Of a stretch of DNA of 64,000 nt, positions 51,921 to 62,411 are shown piece by piece. The notes below the pieces were generated by a model. The model did not search any database. It worked only from the letters and a program-made list of their open reading frames with translations, and was not told where the DNA came from. Where the stretch lies: contig NZ_JACHZQ010000001.1 in NCBI RefSeq assembly GCF_014193655.1, positions 868,001 through 932,000 on the forward strand. The letters run 5' to 3'. The DNA comes from Rhizobium sp. BK313 (lineage in GTDB: Bacteria > Pseudomonadota > Alphaproteobacteria > Rhizobiales > Rhizobiaceae). A program made the translations under genes and the position numbers. The number at the start of each line of letters is the position of its first letter. Positions within the stretch are counted from its first letter, which is position 1.

Positions 51921-52817
51921 ATGACTGTGATGACGGGCGAATCAGAAGCGAAGAATAGATTTGACTTGACGGCCATTCTGGCCATCGTCGTCACGATTGT
52001 CCTTTGGGCCTCTTCATTTGTCGTCATTCGCGTCTGTCTCGGTCCTCTGACGCCGGTCGAACTCGCCACCGCGCGCTACGTGACGGCCGGTCTTATCGCT
52101 CTTGGCTATCTGGCGGTCCGGTGGACTGCACCGAGTAGGAGAGATCTCACGCGGATATCCATCGCCGCTGTGCTCTTCATTGCCGCTTATGCCGTTCTAC
52201 TCAATACCGGCGAGCAAACTGTGCCGGCGGGGCCGGCGAGTTTCATCATCAACACGATGCCGGTCTTCACCGCGTTGATCGCCACCTTTGCCCTGGGAGA
52301 GCGCTTCGGCTTTTGGGGATGGGTCGGCACGGCAGTTTCTTTTTGTGGTGTGGCACTGATTGCCGCCGGCGGGGAAGACGGGTTCAACCTAGATCTCAAT
52401 GCCATTCTGATCCTCGGCGCTGCTGCCTGCTCGGCCGTCGCCAGCGTTCTCCAAAAGCCTGTTCTCGGCCGCTTGCCAGCATTGACAGTGACCGTGTGGG
52501 TTCTGCTGATTGGTTCACTTCCTCTTCTTCCCGCAGTTCCCGCGACCCTCAAGGCCCTACTGGCTGCGCCGGCGATCGTGAACTGGAGTATCGCCTATCT
52601 GGTGATCTTCCCGACAGCAATCGGTTATGTGACCTGGGCCGTCGCTCTAAAGCGGCTTTCCGCTGCGCGGGCAACCAACTTCCTTTACGGCGTGCCGCCA
52701 ACGGCAACGCTGATCGGCTTCATCTGGTTGGGAGAAAAACCCTCAATAATCGGTGCGATCGGTGGCATCGCCGCTATTTGCGGCGTTGTGATCGTCAATG
52801 CATTGCGGCGGAGTTGA
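51921..52817 (+). CDS. EamA/DMT-superfamily transporter
   Basis: A 298-residue inner-membrane protein with ten helices in two EamA repeats, for example LAIVVTIVLWASSFVVIRVC and GPASFIINTMPVFTALIATF in the first, ILILGAAACSAVASVLQKP and ATNFLYGVPPTATLIGFIWL in the second. GGAGG precedes the ATG of MTVMTGE; an ATG four codons earlier is less well placed. Such proteins export amino acids or drugs. Paired with the divergent LysR gene. Confidence 0.88.
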   Translation: MTVMTGESEAKNRFDLTAILAIVVTIVLWASSFVVIRVCLGPLTPVELATARYVTAGLIALGYLAVRWTAPSRRDLTRISIAAVLFIAAYAVLLNTGEQTVPAGPASFIINTMPVFTALIATFALGERFGFWGWVGTAVSFCGVALIAAGGEDGFNLDLNAILILGAAACSAVASVLQKPVLGRLPALTVTVWVLLIGSLPLLPAVPATLKALLAAPAIVNWSIAYLVIFPTAIGYVTWAVALKRLSAARATNFLYGVPPTATLIGFIWLGEKPSIIGAIGGIAAICGVVIVNALRRS

Positions 52818-52852
52818 CGCTGCGGGTAGAGGTGAGACGAGGATCCAGCTAT

Positions 52853-53086
52853 CTACGTGGACCGCTTCGATGTGTCGACGCTGGCCCTTTTCTTAACGAC
52901 CTTATGAAGCTCTTCCCGGCTCAAAAGAACACCAGTCTCCCCCGGCTTCTTGTCCGGATGGCTGAATTTCATGCCCTGTTCTGCCGGCATATCCAGCGCT
53001 TGTTTCGTATTCATGAGACCGACCGGCACACGCTTGCCGTCCACCTTCACCGTGGCTTCAACGATTTTCTTCTTCGTCTTTTTCAT
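52853..53086 (-). CDS. hypothetical 77-residue basic protein
   Basis: Starts MKKTKKKIVEATVKVDGKRV and continues MPAEQGMKFSHPDKKPGETG, LLSREELHKVVKKR. Very Lys-rich, soluble, no family recognised. The long upstream frame is excluded by the promoter at 53111-53135, which ends 24 bases before this ATG. Confidence 0.6.
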   Translation of the reverse strand: MKKTKKKIVEATVKVDGKRVPVGLMNTKQALDMPAEQGMKFSHPDKKPGETGVLLSREELHKVVKKRASVDTSKRST

Positions 53087-53110
53087 ATTTCGCGCTCCGT
53101 CTCTACGGCA

Positions 53111-53135
53111 AACGCCGTCGAAGCGCGATCGTTCC
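53111..53135 (-). promoter_or_regulatory. EcfG-type promoter for the basic protein gene
   Basis: GGAAC-N16-CGTT, exact consensus match. Confidence 0.75.
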
Positions 53136-53210
53136 TGAGAGCAAATCAATCGCGCCATTTGGCGTCCGCGTGGACGGACCTGCGGCAGCGTACTTCGATA
53201 GCGCCAACCA

Positions 53211-53420
53211 CTATTTCGCGGGCTTTTCTTCCTCTGACACCCGGTCAGTCTTCTTGAGCAATACAAGCTCATCAGATGTCGTCTGATTGTCCGTCGTAAC
53301 GCTCGCTGTGGTCATTTTTTCGTCGACGGCCGCATTGTTCTTGGCGTGATAGGCGCATTCGGCAAACGCCATTGGAGCGGATAGGCCAAGGGCCGCCGCC
53401 ACTACTAGAAGCATCTTCAT
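53211..53420 (-). CDS. small exported protein
   Basis: A 69-residue protein with a signal peptide (MKMLLVVAAALGLSAPMAFA, cleavage before ECAYH) and a short acidic mature part containing one Cys. GAAGGAGAAG precedes the ATG. No family recognised; small secreted proteins of this type are common in rhizobia. Confidence 0.6.
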   Translation of the reverse strand: MKMLLVVAAALGLSAPMAFAECAYHAKNNAAVDEKMTTASVTTDNQTTSDELVLLKKTDRVSEEEKPAK

Positions 53421-53985
53421 GGTCTTCTCCTTCTGGCTAACCACAGATAGTAACCGACCATCCCCTAAGCCAGAAATCACAATTCCGTACCGGGTGTCAG
53501 CAGTGATAGCCGCTCCCAATCCTGGAACGATGCGGGATTTATGCAGGCGCGAGAAGGGTTAGTGGGATGCAGTGGCTCGATGGCTTTAGCGATCTTGATC
53601 AAATGGCAAGACGTAGCCGCTCTGGTGCTTCCGCGGCTGCGTCAATGCTATCTAGCGGCCGTGCGTCATTCTGGCCCCTTCTAAGGCCTCAAACCAGCTT
53701 GAAATAATTTTGGATTAAATGGGCCAATACAAACGTTTTAAGCACTTGAAAACTCACAAACTTGTCAAGGCGGCCTACCCGACAGGCGCACGGTAAAGCT
53801 AATCAGCTTAATCGGAACTTCCGGTAATCTCGTCGACCGCATCTATACGAAGTCAATCTCCCCGTTTAAGCCAGCGCCGAACGCCTCGCGCACAGCCGAA
53901 TTGAAGGCGCATGGCCTCGGTGACGTGTTCGGCGGCCTGAGTGGCGTCATGGATCCATCTGTGGTCGCTTTATTGGGAATATGCT
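53421..53985. other. intergenic stretch without a supported gene
   Basis: No convincing frame on either strand. Confidence 0.4.
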
Positions 53986-54303
53986 TTAGCCGCCACTTCC
54001 CGGGCCGCCGTCGCCTTCGAGGAATTCCGGATATTGAATGACTTGACCCTCGTTCGTGTCGATCGTTGATCGGGAAGCCAGGCGTACGCGCACGCCTGGT
54101 CCGCCAGGGGTGGTTGCGCCGTCTTCTAAGAAGATCACATCCTTCTCCAATACCGCTCGCAAGGCGTCGAGCGTCGACTGTTTGGCATCCGCGCCGTTCT
54201 CAATGCGAGTGACCGTGTTTGCGGTAACTCCGGCCTTTTCGGCTAGTTCCCTCACACCCAAACCGGCCGCGGCTCGCGCCATTTTCAATTGAATTGGCTT
54301 CAT
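53986..54303 (-). CDS. XRE-family helix-turn-helix regulator
   Basis: A 105-residue protein starting MKPIQLKMARAAAGLGVREL; residues 6-60 are a Cro/CI-type DNA-binding domain (AEKAGVTANTVTRIENGADA, LDALRAVLEK). The C-terminal 40 residues are short and Gly-rich, with no second domain. Just upstream TGTAC-type half sites (TGTGTACCC and GTACAGTGTAC between 54303 and 54370) could be its own operator. Confidence 0.8.
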   Translation of the reverse strand: MKPIQLKMARAAAGLGVRELAEKAGVTANTVTRIENGADAKQSTLDALRAVLEKDVIFLEDGATTPGGPGVRVRLASRSTIDTNEGQVIQYPEFLEGDGGPGSGG

Positions 54304-54831
54304 TTGTGTACCCTTACAAACGCATGTTGACATTGAACCAGAAGCGGTCGAGCGATCGGTACAGTGTACAAACACACTACGACAAAAGCAAATCGGCCAT
54401 GCCAACCGGGAGGATGTTGGTGAGGCGCGATATTGGACGCCTAAACGCCCAACCATCGCCGTGGCGGCGATCTCTCATCCCCGCCAATTCCCGCGAAGAA
54501 AGAGCAGCGCCGGCTAGTCATGTGGACGCCGCACCGCTCCATGGCTATCCCCAGCCGAACACTGTCGGTGTTAGGACCACATAGCCGGCATTTTGCGCGC
54601 AGCGCAAGGAAAGGCCCTTTGATCGCATCGCCGGCAGGTGGTTAGCCAATTCTGTTTTTACTAATATTGAGGAAGGTTAGCCGCCTCCCGATCAATTATT
54701 TGCAGCGGCTGTAAGTCCTAATACTGCATCGCCTCTGCATGCGACAAGAACTATGCCGCCGACCTCTAGTCTCCATACCATTTTTCGGAAGCAGCACTAG
54801 TTAAATCGACACTTTAACGGAGGGGATTTCT
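54304..54831. other. intergenic stretch with possible operators
   Basis: No gene supported. It contains TGTAC repeats near 54305-54370 beside the XRE gene, and the upstream region of the HAMP-array kinase. Confidence 0.35.
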
Positions 54832-57800
54832 GTGAGCAGACAGGGCAGTGACGTTCAGCGCAATGACGCGGATTCAGGCGAGCTCCAAAAATTGGGCATG
54901 ACGGCAATGGTAAGCGATGACGCTCGGGTTTTGCTGGAGGTCCTCCTAGCCATGCGGCAGGGCGACTTTTCAGTTCGAATGCGATCAGATCTGACCGGGG
55001 TCACCGGAAAGATCGCCGATACCTTGAACGATATCATTGCCGCGAACGAGAAAATGGCCGCGCAGCTGGAAAATGTCGGTCAGGTTGTCGGGCGCGATGG
55101 GCGAACGAGCACACGTGTCCGCTTTGGTCTTGCGAACGGCGCATGGGCGGACATGGAAGGCTCGATCAACACGCTTATCGACGACCTGCTTTGGCCAACC
55201 ACCGCTGTGACGCGCACCATTACAGCTGTCGCCAAGGGCGACCTCCTCCAGACCGTTCCCCTCGATGTTGACGGCAGACCGCTGAAGGGAGAATTCCTGC
55301 GCTCCGCCGACATCGTCAACACAATGATCAAGCAGCTCAGCGTTTTCACATCGGAGGTAACACGCGTCGCCCGTGAGGTTGGCACGGATGGCAAGTTGGG
55401 CGGCCAGGCGCAGGTCGCGGAGGTGACGGGCGTTTGGAAAGACCTGACGGAGAGTGTCAATTCTATGGCCTCGAACCTGACAGCGCAGGTTCGCAACATC
55501 GCGGAGGTGACAATCGCTGTAGCCAACGGCGACCTTTCCAAGAAGATCACCGTGGACGTTCGGGGCGAGATCCTGCAGCTGAAGGAAGCGATCAATACAA
55601 TGGTCGATCAACTCCGCTCGTTCGCATCGGAAGTTACCCGCGTTGCGCGGGAAGTTGGTACAGAAGGCAAGCTCGGTGGCCAGGCGCTTGTGCCCGGTGT
55701 CGCCGGCACTTGGAAGGATCTGACAGACTCGGTCAATGCCATGTGCGGCAATCTGACGGCACAGGTCCGCAACATCGCGCAGGTGACGACTGCCGTTGCC
55801 CGCGGCGATCTTTCCCGCAAGATTACCGTAGACGTGTCTGGCGAAATTCTGGAGCTGAAGGAAACGATCAATACCATGGTCGATCAGCTGAATGGTTTTG
55901 CAGGCGAGGTCACGCGCGTAGCACGCGAAGTCGGCACCGAGGGCCGCCTCGGCGGCCAGGCGCAGGTGCCAGGTGTCGCCGGCACCTGGAAAGACTTGAC
56001 CGACAACGTCAACTCCATGGCGTCCAATTTGACGGCCCAGGTTCGAAACATTGCTGAAGTGTCGACGGCAATCGCCAACGGTGACCTATCGCGCAAGATC
56101 ACCGTCGATGTGAAGGGGGAGATCCTGCAGCTCAAGGAAACCCTCAACACGATGGTGGACCAGTTGAACCGGTTCGCCTCCGAAGTCACCCGTGTTGCCC
56201 GCGAAGTCGGCACGGAGGGCAAGCTCGGCGGTCAGGCCCAGGTCCCAGGGGTCGCCGGAACCTGGAAGGATCTGACGGAGAACGTCAACTCCATGGCGTC
56301 CAACCTCACGGGTCAGGTGCGAAACATTGCCGAGGTGACGACCGCCGTTGCGCGAGGCGACCTGTCGCGCAAGATCACCGTCGACGTGAAGGGCGAAATC
56401 CTTGAACTCAAGAACACCATCAACACGATGGTGGACCAGCTCAACGCCTTTGCCGGTGAAGTGACGCGCGTGGCGCGAGAGGTCGGCACGGAGGGAAAGC
56501 TCGGCGGACAGGCGCAGGTTTCCGGCGTCGCCGGCACTTGGAAGGACCTGACCGACAGTGTGAACTCTATGGCCGGCAATCTGACCGCTCAGGTCCGCAA
56601 TATCGCCGAGGTCGCCACCGCAATCGCCAACGGCGATCTGTCGCGCAAGATTACCGTCGATGTGCGCGGCGAAATTCTGCTCCTGAAAGACACTCTCAAT
56701 ACCATGGTCGATCAGCTGCGCTCGTTTGCTGGTGAAGTCACCCGCGTCGCACGCGAGGTCGGCACCGACGGCCGTCTCGGCGGTCAGGCCGTTGTGCCAG
56801 GCGTCGCGGGAACCTGGAAGGATCTAACGGACAACGTCAATCTGCTTGCCGCCAATCTCACCACGCAGGTGCGCAACATTGCCGAAGTGACGACGGCAGT
56901 TGCACGAGGTGACCTGTCGCGCAAGATCACCGTCGACGTGAAGGGCGAAATTCTCGAACTCAAGAACACCATCAACACGATGGTGGACCAGCTCAATGCG
57001 TTTGCGGGTGAAGTCACGCGCGTGGCGCGCGAGGTTGGCACGGAAGGAAAGCTCGGCGGCCAAGCGCAAGTACCCGGTGTGGCGGGCACGTGGAAGGACC
57101 TGACCGATACGGTCAACGTCATGGCCGCCAACCTCACCGAGCAGGTACGCGGCATCGTCAAGGTCGTGACAGCCGTTGCCAACGGCGATCTCAAGCAGAA
57201 CCTCACTGTGGCATCCAAGGGCGAGGTCGCCGCACTTGCGGAAACCATCAACAATATGACCAATACGCTCGCAACCTTCGCTGACCAGGTCACGACGGTC
57301 GCCCGCGAAGTAGGCGTCGAGGGCCGCCTGGGCGGTCAGGCGAACGTGCCGGGCACGGCCGGCACTTGGAAAGACTTGACGGGAAACGTCAATCTACTCG
57401 CCGCAAACCTCACGACACAGGTCCGTGCAATTGCCGAAGTCGCAACAGCGGTGACCAAGGGCGACCTAACCCGCTCGATTCAAGTCGAGGCGCGGGGCGA
57501 AGTTGCCGAGCTCAAAGACAATATCAATACAATGATCGATAACCTGCGTTTGACGACCGAGCAAAATACCGAACAGGACTGGCTTAAAACCAACCTTGCC
57601 CGATTTACCAATATGCTGCAAGGTCAGCGTGACCTTACGCTTGTCGGAAGACTGCTCCTTTCCGAGCTGGCACCGCTGGTTGGGGCACATCAGGGCGTGA
57701 TCTACCAGGTGGACGCAGAGGAGCACTATCCGAGGCTCTCGCTGCTGTCGACTTATGCCGACGGGATCGATGCCACACATCCGCCCTTGCTCCAGTTCGG

Positions 57801-60307
57801 CCAAGGGCTGATTGGCCAGTGCGCGAGCGATGCTCGCCGAATCCTTATCACCAATCTTCCTGACACGGTCGTACCCATCAGTTCCGGAATTTTTTCGACA
57901 CTCCCAAAGAGCGCCATCGTCTTACCGGTTCATTTCGAGGGGCAAGTGAAGGCGGTAATTGAGCTTGCATCGGCAAGCGAGTTCACGGAATTGCAGCTTT
58001 CCTTTCTGGACCAACTCACAATGTCCATCGGCATCGTGCTCAACTCGATTGAAGCAACGATGCAGACGGAAGGATTGCTCAAGCAGTCGCAACAGCTCGC
58101 AACCGAACTTCAAACACAGCAGAGGGAATTGCAGCAGACCAACGAACAACTGGAACAGAAGGCCCAGCAGCTTGAGGAACGGAACGTCGAAGTCGAGGCA
58201 AAGAACCAGGAAATCGAGCAGGCGCGGCGAGCGCTGGAGGAAAAGGCCGCAGAGCTTGCGCTCACATCGAAATACAAATCGGAATTCCTCGCCAACATGT
58301 CCCACGAGTTGCGTACGCCCCTGAACTCCATCCTTATCCTCGGCCAGCAACTGAGCGAAAATCCCGACGGCAATCTTTCTGGCAGGCAAGTCGAATTCGC
58401 CAAAACCATCCATAGTGCCGGGACGGACCTGTTGAATCTCATCAGCGACATCCTGGACCTTTCGAAGATCGAGTCGGGAACGGTTTCCGTCGATGCCGAG
58501 GAGATCTTCATAAACAACCTGCTTGAAGTTATGGCCCGACCGTTCAGGCATGAGGCCGAAAACCGCAATCTTTCGTTCTCCGTCGATGTCGGAAAGGATG
58601 TCACGAGGAGTATCATCACCGACTCCAAGCGGCTCCAGCAAATCCTCAAGAATCTGCTGTCAAATGCCTTTAAATTCACGGCGGAGGGCGGTGTTACGCT
58701 TCGGGTCATGTCGGTGACCGAGGGTTGGTCTTCGGATCACCCCTCTTTAAAGCATGTCCCCTCCGTCATTGCTTTTGAGGTCGCCGATACCGGCATCGGC
58801 ATACCACCGGAGAAGCAGCGAATTATCTTCGAGGCATTCCAGCAGGCCGACGCCTCGACAAGCCGACAATATGGCGGCACCGGGCTTGGGCTCGCCATCA
58901 GCCGTGAGCTCGCGAACCTCTTGGGGGGAGAGATCCAGCTCCGCAGCACCCCAGGCGTGGGCAGCACGTTTGTGCTCTATCTCCCCCTCACATATGTTGG
59001 CGCCGGCTCTGGCGCGCCAAAAGCTATTCCGGCGCAGACCAATGTGGTGCAATTGGCGGAGGCGGCCGCAGCTCGCCGTGCAGACAAACCCTTGGAGGTT
59101 GTCGAGGACGACCGCAGCGATATCAGACCCGGGGGACGCGGTGCTGCTCGTCGTCGAGGACGATGCACATTATGCAAGGGTCCTCGTGGACCTGGCACAT
59201 GACAACGGTCTCAAGGCGCTGGTTGCCATGCGCGGAAGCGATGCTCTGAACCTTGCGCAGGAATATCGGCCGACTGCGATCTCACTCGACATCTTCCTGC
59301 CGGACATGCTCGGCTGGACCGTCCTCAGCCAATTGAAGCAAAGTGCGGCAACGCGCCATATTCCCATTCAGATCATCAGTCTTGACGAGGACCGGCAGCA
59401 TGGTTTGACGCGCGGAGCCTTCGCATTCATGAGCAAGCCGACAACGACGGACAGCCTCGCCCGGGCATTTTCCAGGCTTAAGGCCTACGCGGAACCCCGT
59501 CGTAAAACGCTCCTCCTTGTCGAAGACAACGAGGCGGAACGCCTAAGCATCGCCGCGCTTCTCGGCCATGATGATATCGACATCACCAGTGTCGGATCCG
59601 GCGCAGAGGCGCTGAGCGTGCTCAAGCAGGCTCCGGCCGACTGCGTCGTGCTCGACCTTTCCCTGCCGGACATGTCTGGTTTTGAAGTGCTCGAAAAGAT
59701 TCGCGACGATGGAGAGATCGCAGAAGTTCCCGTCGTTGTATTCACCGGCCGTGAACTTTCCCCGGAGGAAGATGCGCAGCTGCACACGATGGCCCGCAGT
59801 GTTGTGGTCAAGGGGGTGGAATCGCCGGAGCGATTGTTGGACGAGACGGCGTTGTTCCTCCACCGAGTTGTCGCCGACATGCCGCAAGCCAAGCAGGCAA
59901 TGCTTGAGGTATTGCATAGATCCGATGAGGATCTCGTCGGAGAGACCGTGTTGCTTGTCGATGATGACGCACGTAATATTTTTGCGTTGAGCAGCGTGCT
60001 GGAGCGTCGAGGAATGAGGGTCCTTACTGCTACCACCGGCATCGAGGCGATCGAGGTGATCAATATGGATCCGGCGGTCGCCATCGTCCTGATGGACATC
60101 ATGATGCCTGGAATGGACGGATATGAAACGATGCAGGTCATTCGCTCAGATCCAAAATTTCGGCGCCTTCCAATCGTTGCTCTGACCGCTAAGGCCATGA
60201 AAGGAGACCGCGAAAAGTGCCTTGAAGCCGGTGCCTCGGACTACCTGGCAAAGCCTGTCAATACGGAGCAATTGCTTTCAGCCCTGCGCATGTGGTTGCA
60301 TCGTTGA
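54832..60307 (+). CDS. giant soluble hybrid histidine kinase with HAMP array, split by a frameshift
   Basis: The first frame (54832-59202, 1456 residues) encodes an N-terminal HAMP-like region, eight 92-residue HAMP units (about residues 175-910), a GAF domain (about 930-1070), a coiled coil, and a HisKA/HATPase kinase: [17 protein letters not shown] near 1160, [23 protein letters not shown] and [10 protein letters not shown]. Three receiver domains ([52 protein letters not shown]) follow in the other frame up to 60307. The switch is at about 59128-59137 in a CCCGGGGG run; one base fewer restores a protein of about 1824 residues. No membrane segment. Architecture resembles group III (Nik1-like) osmosensing kinases. 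Receivers 1 and 3 keep the Asp and Lys; receiver 2 has VKG instead of KP. Confidence 0.85.
55356..57563 (+). repeat. eight tandem 276-bp repeats encoding HAMP units
   Basis: Units start near 55356, 55632, 55908, 56184, 56460, 56736, 57012 and 57288, each opening with a [13 protein letters not shown] sequence followed by the GGQA...TWKDLT segment. Units 2-7 are the most alike; the eighth ([15 protein letters not shown]) is most diverged. The period is exactly 92 codons. Confidence 0.92.
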
Positions 60308-60311
60308 GGAC

Positions 60312-61997
60312 ATGGCCATGACCCCCGCTGTCAACATTCTTCTCGTCGATGATCAACCGGCAAAATTGCTAAGTTATGAGGTGGTCCTCCAGGATCTTGG
60401 TGAAAACCTTATAAAGGCTCAATCTGCCAGAGAGGCACTGGAGCAGCTCCTGCGCAACGAAATCGCCGTTATTTTGGTTGACGTGTGCATGCCTGAGCAG
60501 GACGGCTTCGAACTCGTCAGCATGATCCGGGAGCATCCCCGTTATCAGAATACAGCCATTATTTTTGTATCTGCCGTAATGATGGCAGAGCCCGATCGTT
60601 TAAGGGGCTATGCGGCGGGCGCTGTCGACTACGTCGCCGTGCCGATCATTCCAGAAGTGCTGCGCGCGAAGGTGAGGGTATTTGCGGACCTTTACAGGAA
60701 GACGAGGGAGCTCAAGCTTCTGAATGCAGATCTTGAGAATCGGGTACGCGAGCGTACTGCGGAACTCGAGGCTTCATCGCGACAGTTGCGCGAGCTGAAT
60801 GGAGAACTCGAACAGAGGATCGATCAAAGGACGCGTGAGCGCGAAGAAGCGCTTGCGCAGCTATTCGAGGCGCAAAAGCTGGATGCGGTCGGAAAGCTGA
60901 CAGGTGGCGTCGCACACGACTTCAATAACCTGCTGATGGCGGTGTTAGGCAGTCTCAATCTGCTCGAAAAGCGGCTTCCGAAGGACGAGAAAACCGCGCG
61001 GCTGCTTGCCAACGCGATACAGGCGGCCGAGCGTGGCGCTGCGTTGACGCAGCGGCTGCTGGCATTTTCGCGCCGCCAGGAACTAAAGCCCGAGGCGGTC
61101 GATTTCGTCAAGCTCTTCGACAATATTCAAGACCTTCTGAGTAGGGCACTCGGGCCAGGAATAGACGTCAAGAAACAGATCCCCTTACGCATTCCGCCGC
61201 TATTGGTCGATAGTAATCAGCTGGAACTTGCATTGCTCAATCTTTTTGTAAATGCCCGTGACGCTATGCCGGATGGCGGCACGATTACCGTTTCTGCGCT
61301 GGAGAATGACGTTTCCCGCCCCACCAGTCTCATGGCGGGACGCTACGTGCGCATCTCAGTATCCGACAACGGGGAAGGGATGGATGAAGCGACCGCATCT
61401 CGCGCAACTGAGCCTTTTTTCACCACGAAAGGTCTCGGCAAAGGGACAGGCCTCGGCTTATCCATGGTCCACGGTCTCGCCGCGCAATCTGGTGGCGCCC
61501 TAGAACTAAGGAGCGTCAAGGGTGATGGGACGACGGCCTATCTGTGGTTGCCAGTCGCCGAAAATGCAGCGCTTGCGGCGCCTTTACCCGAAACAGCACC
61601 GCAGGAGAGTGTCCCGGCGCACGCACATGCCCTAAAGGTTCTCGTCGTGGATGACGACGTCCTGGTCAGCATGGGGACGGCCGCGATGTTGGAAGATCTG
61701 GGCCATGTCGCCGTCGAGGCATCTTCCGCAACCCGAGCGGTCGAAATCCTGGCCTCTGAGCATGGTTTCGATCTTGTCGTAACCGATCATGCCATGCCGG
61801 GAATGACCGGGGCTGAATTGGCTCGGTTCATCTTTGCATCATTCCCCAGGCTGCCAGTGATTTTGGCTTCGGGTTATGCCGAGCTGCCAAACGATGATGC
61901 ACTTTCGAGGTTATTGCGGTTGACGAAGCCGTTTACGCAAGAGCAGCTTCGAACCGCGGTCGAACATGCAATCGCCAGACACGGGATCGGAGCTTGA
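60312..61997 (+). CDS. REC-coiled coil-histidine kinase-REC protein
   Basis: A 561-residue soluble protein starting four bases after the stop of the preceding gene, so the two are one operon. Residues 5-125 are a receiver (ILLVDDQPAKLLSYEVVL, ILVDVCMPEQDGF) in which the usual Lys-Pro is VAVP; 130-195 a coiled coil (ENRVRERTAELEASSRQL); 195-430 the kinase (KLTGGVAHDFNNLLMAVLG with the acceptor His, LNLFVNARDAMPDGG, GKGTGLGLSMVHG); 435-555 a second receiver (VLVVDDDVLVSMGTAAML, VVTDHAMPGMTG, LTKPF). It probably relays phosphate from the HAMP kinase or acts beside it. Confidence 0.9.
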   Translation: MAMTPAVNILLVDDQPAKLLSYEVVLQDLGENLIKAQSAREALEQLLRNEIAVILVDVCMPEQDGFELVSMIREHPRYQNTAIIFVSAVMMAEPDRLRGYAAGAVDYVAVPIIPEVLRAKVRVFADLYRKTRELKLLNADLENRVRERTAELEASSRQLRELNGELEQRIDQRTREREEALAQLFEAQKLDAVGKLTGGVAHDFNNLLMAVLGSLNLLEKRLPKDEKTARLLANAIQAAERGAALTQRLLAFSRRQELKPEAVDFVKLFDNIQDLLSRALGPGIDVKKQIPLRIPPLLVDSNQLELALLNLFVNARDAMPDGGTITVSALENDVSRPTSLMAGRYVRISVSDNGEGMDEATASRATEPFFTTKGLGKGTGLGLSMVHGLAAQSGGALELRSVKGDGTTAYLWLPVAENAALAAPLPETAPQESVPAHAHALKVLVVDDDVLVSMGTAAMLEDLGHVAVEASSATRAVEILASEHGFDLVVTDHAMPGMTGAELARFIFASFPRLPVILASGYAELPNDDALSRLLRLTKPFTQEQLRTAVEHAIARHGIGA

Positions 61998-62411
61998 GGG
62001 GTGATTTCCGAACTGTTCCCCCGACAGTTGGCGCGGACATAAAGCGTCGGAACTCAAAAACTCAGGCGCGGGACGCCTGGTTTAGATGTCGTTTTCGATG
62101 CCCTGCGCGAATACCGCAAGGCAGGAGTACGCATCCAAACGACCAAAAGGATCTTCCTTGGCAGCCCGGCGCTCTTTGATGTGTCGGCCGCCGAAGCTCG
62201 AGCGGGAAACCTGCGGTGATCTGGTGGAATCCTCCCCTGCAGCCATCGCGCTCAAGGAAGCAACTCTACTGTATTCCGTCGTGTGAATGGGATAATACTA
62301 TGACATCATCGTCTAAGTGGAATGGTCGTCCACTAACTGCGTTCACCCAGCCATACCGTCCGGGCATCCGGTTGGGAGGCGAAGCAGCAGTGCCGGGTAG
62401 CGGAGAACGCC
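61998..62411. other. intergenic stretch without a supported gene
   Basis: Between the second and third kinase genes; short frames only. No EcfG-type site was found here. Confidence 0.4.

Noticed and set aside
55080..57293. Long open frames on the minus strand opposite the HAMP repeats
   Set aside because: They repeat with the same 276-bp period because they mirror the HAMP units; composition (Ser/Thr/Arg-rich) and lack of family resemblance show they are shadows.
55356..57563. Regular repeats considered as a CRISPR or satellite array
   Set aside because: Unit length is 276 bp, in frame, and encodes HAMP domains; there are no short repeats with unique spacers anywhere in the window.
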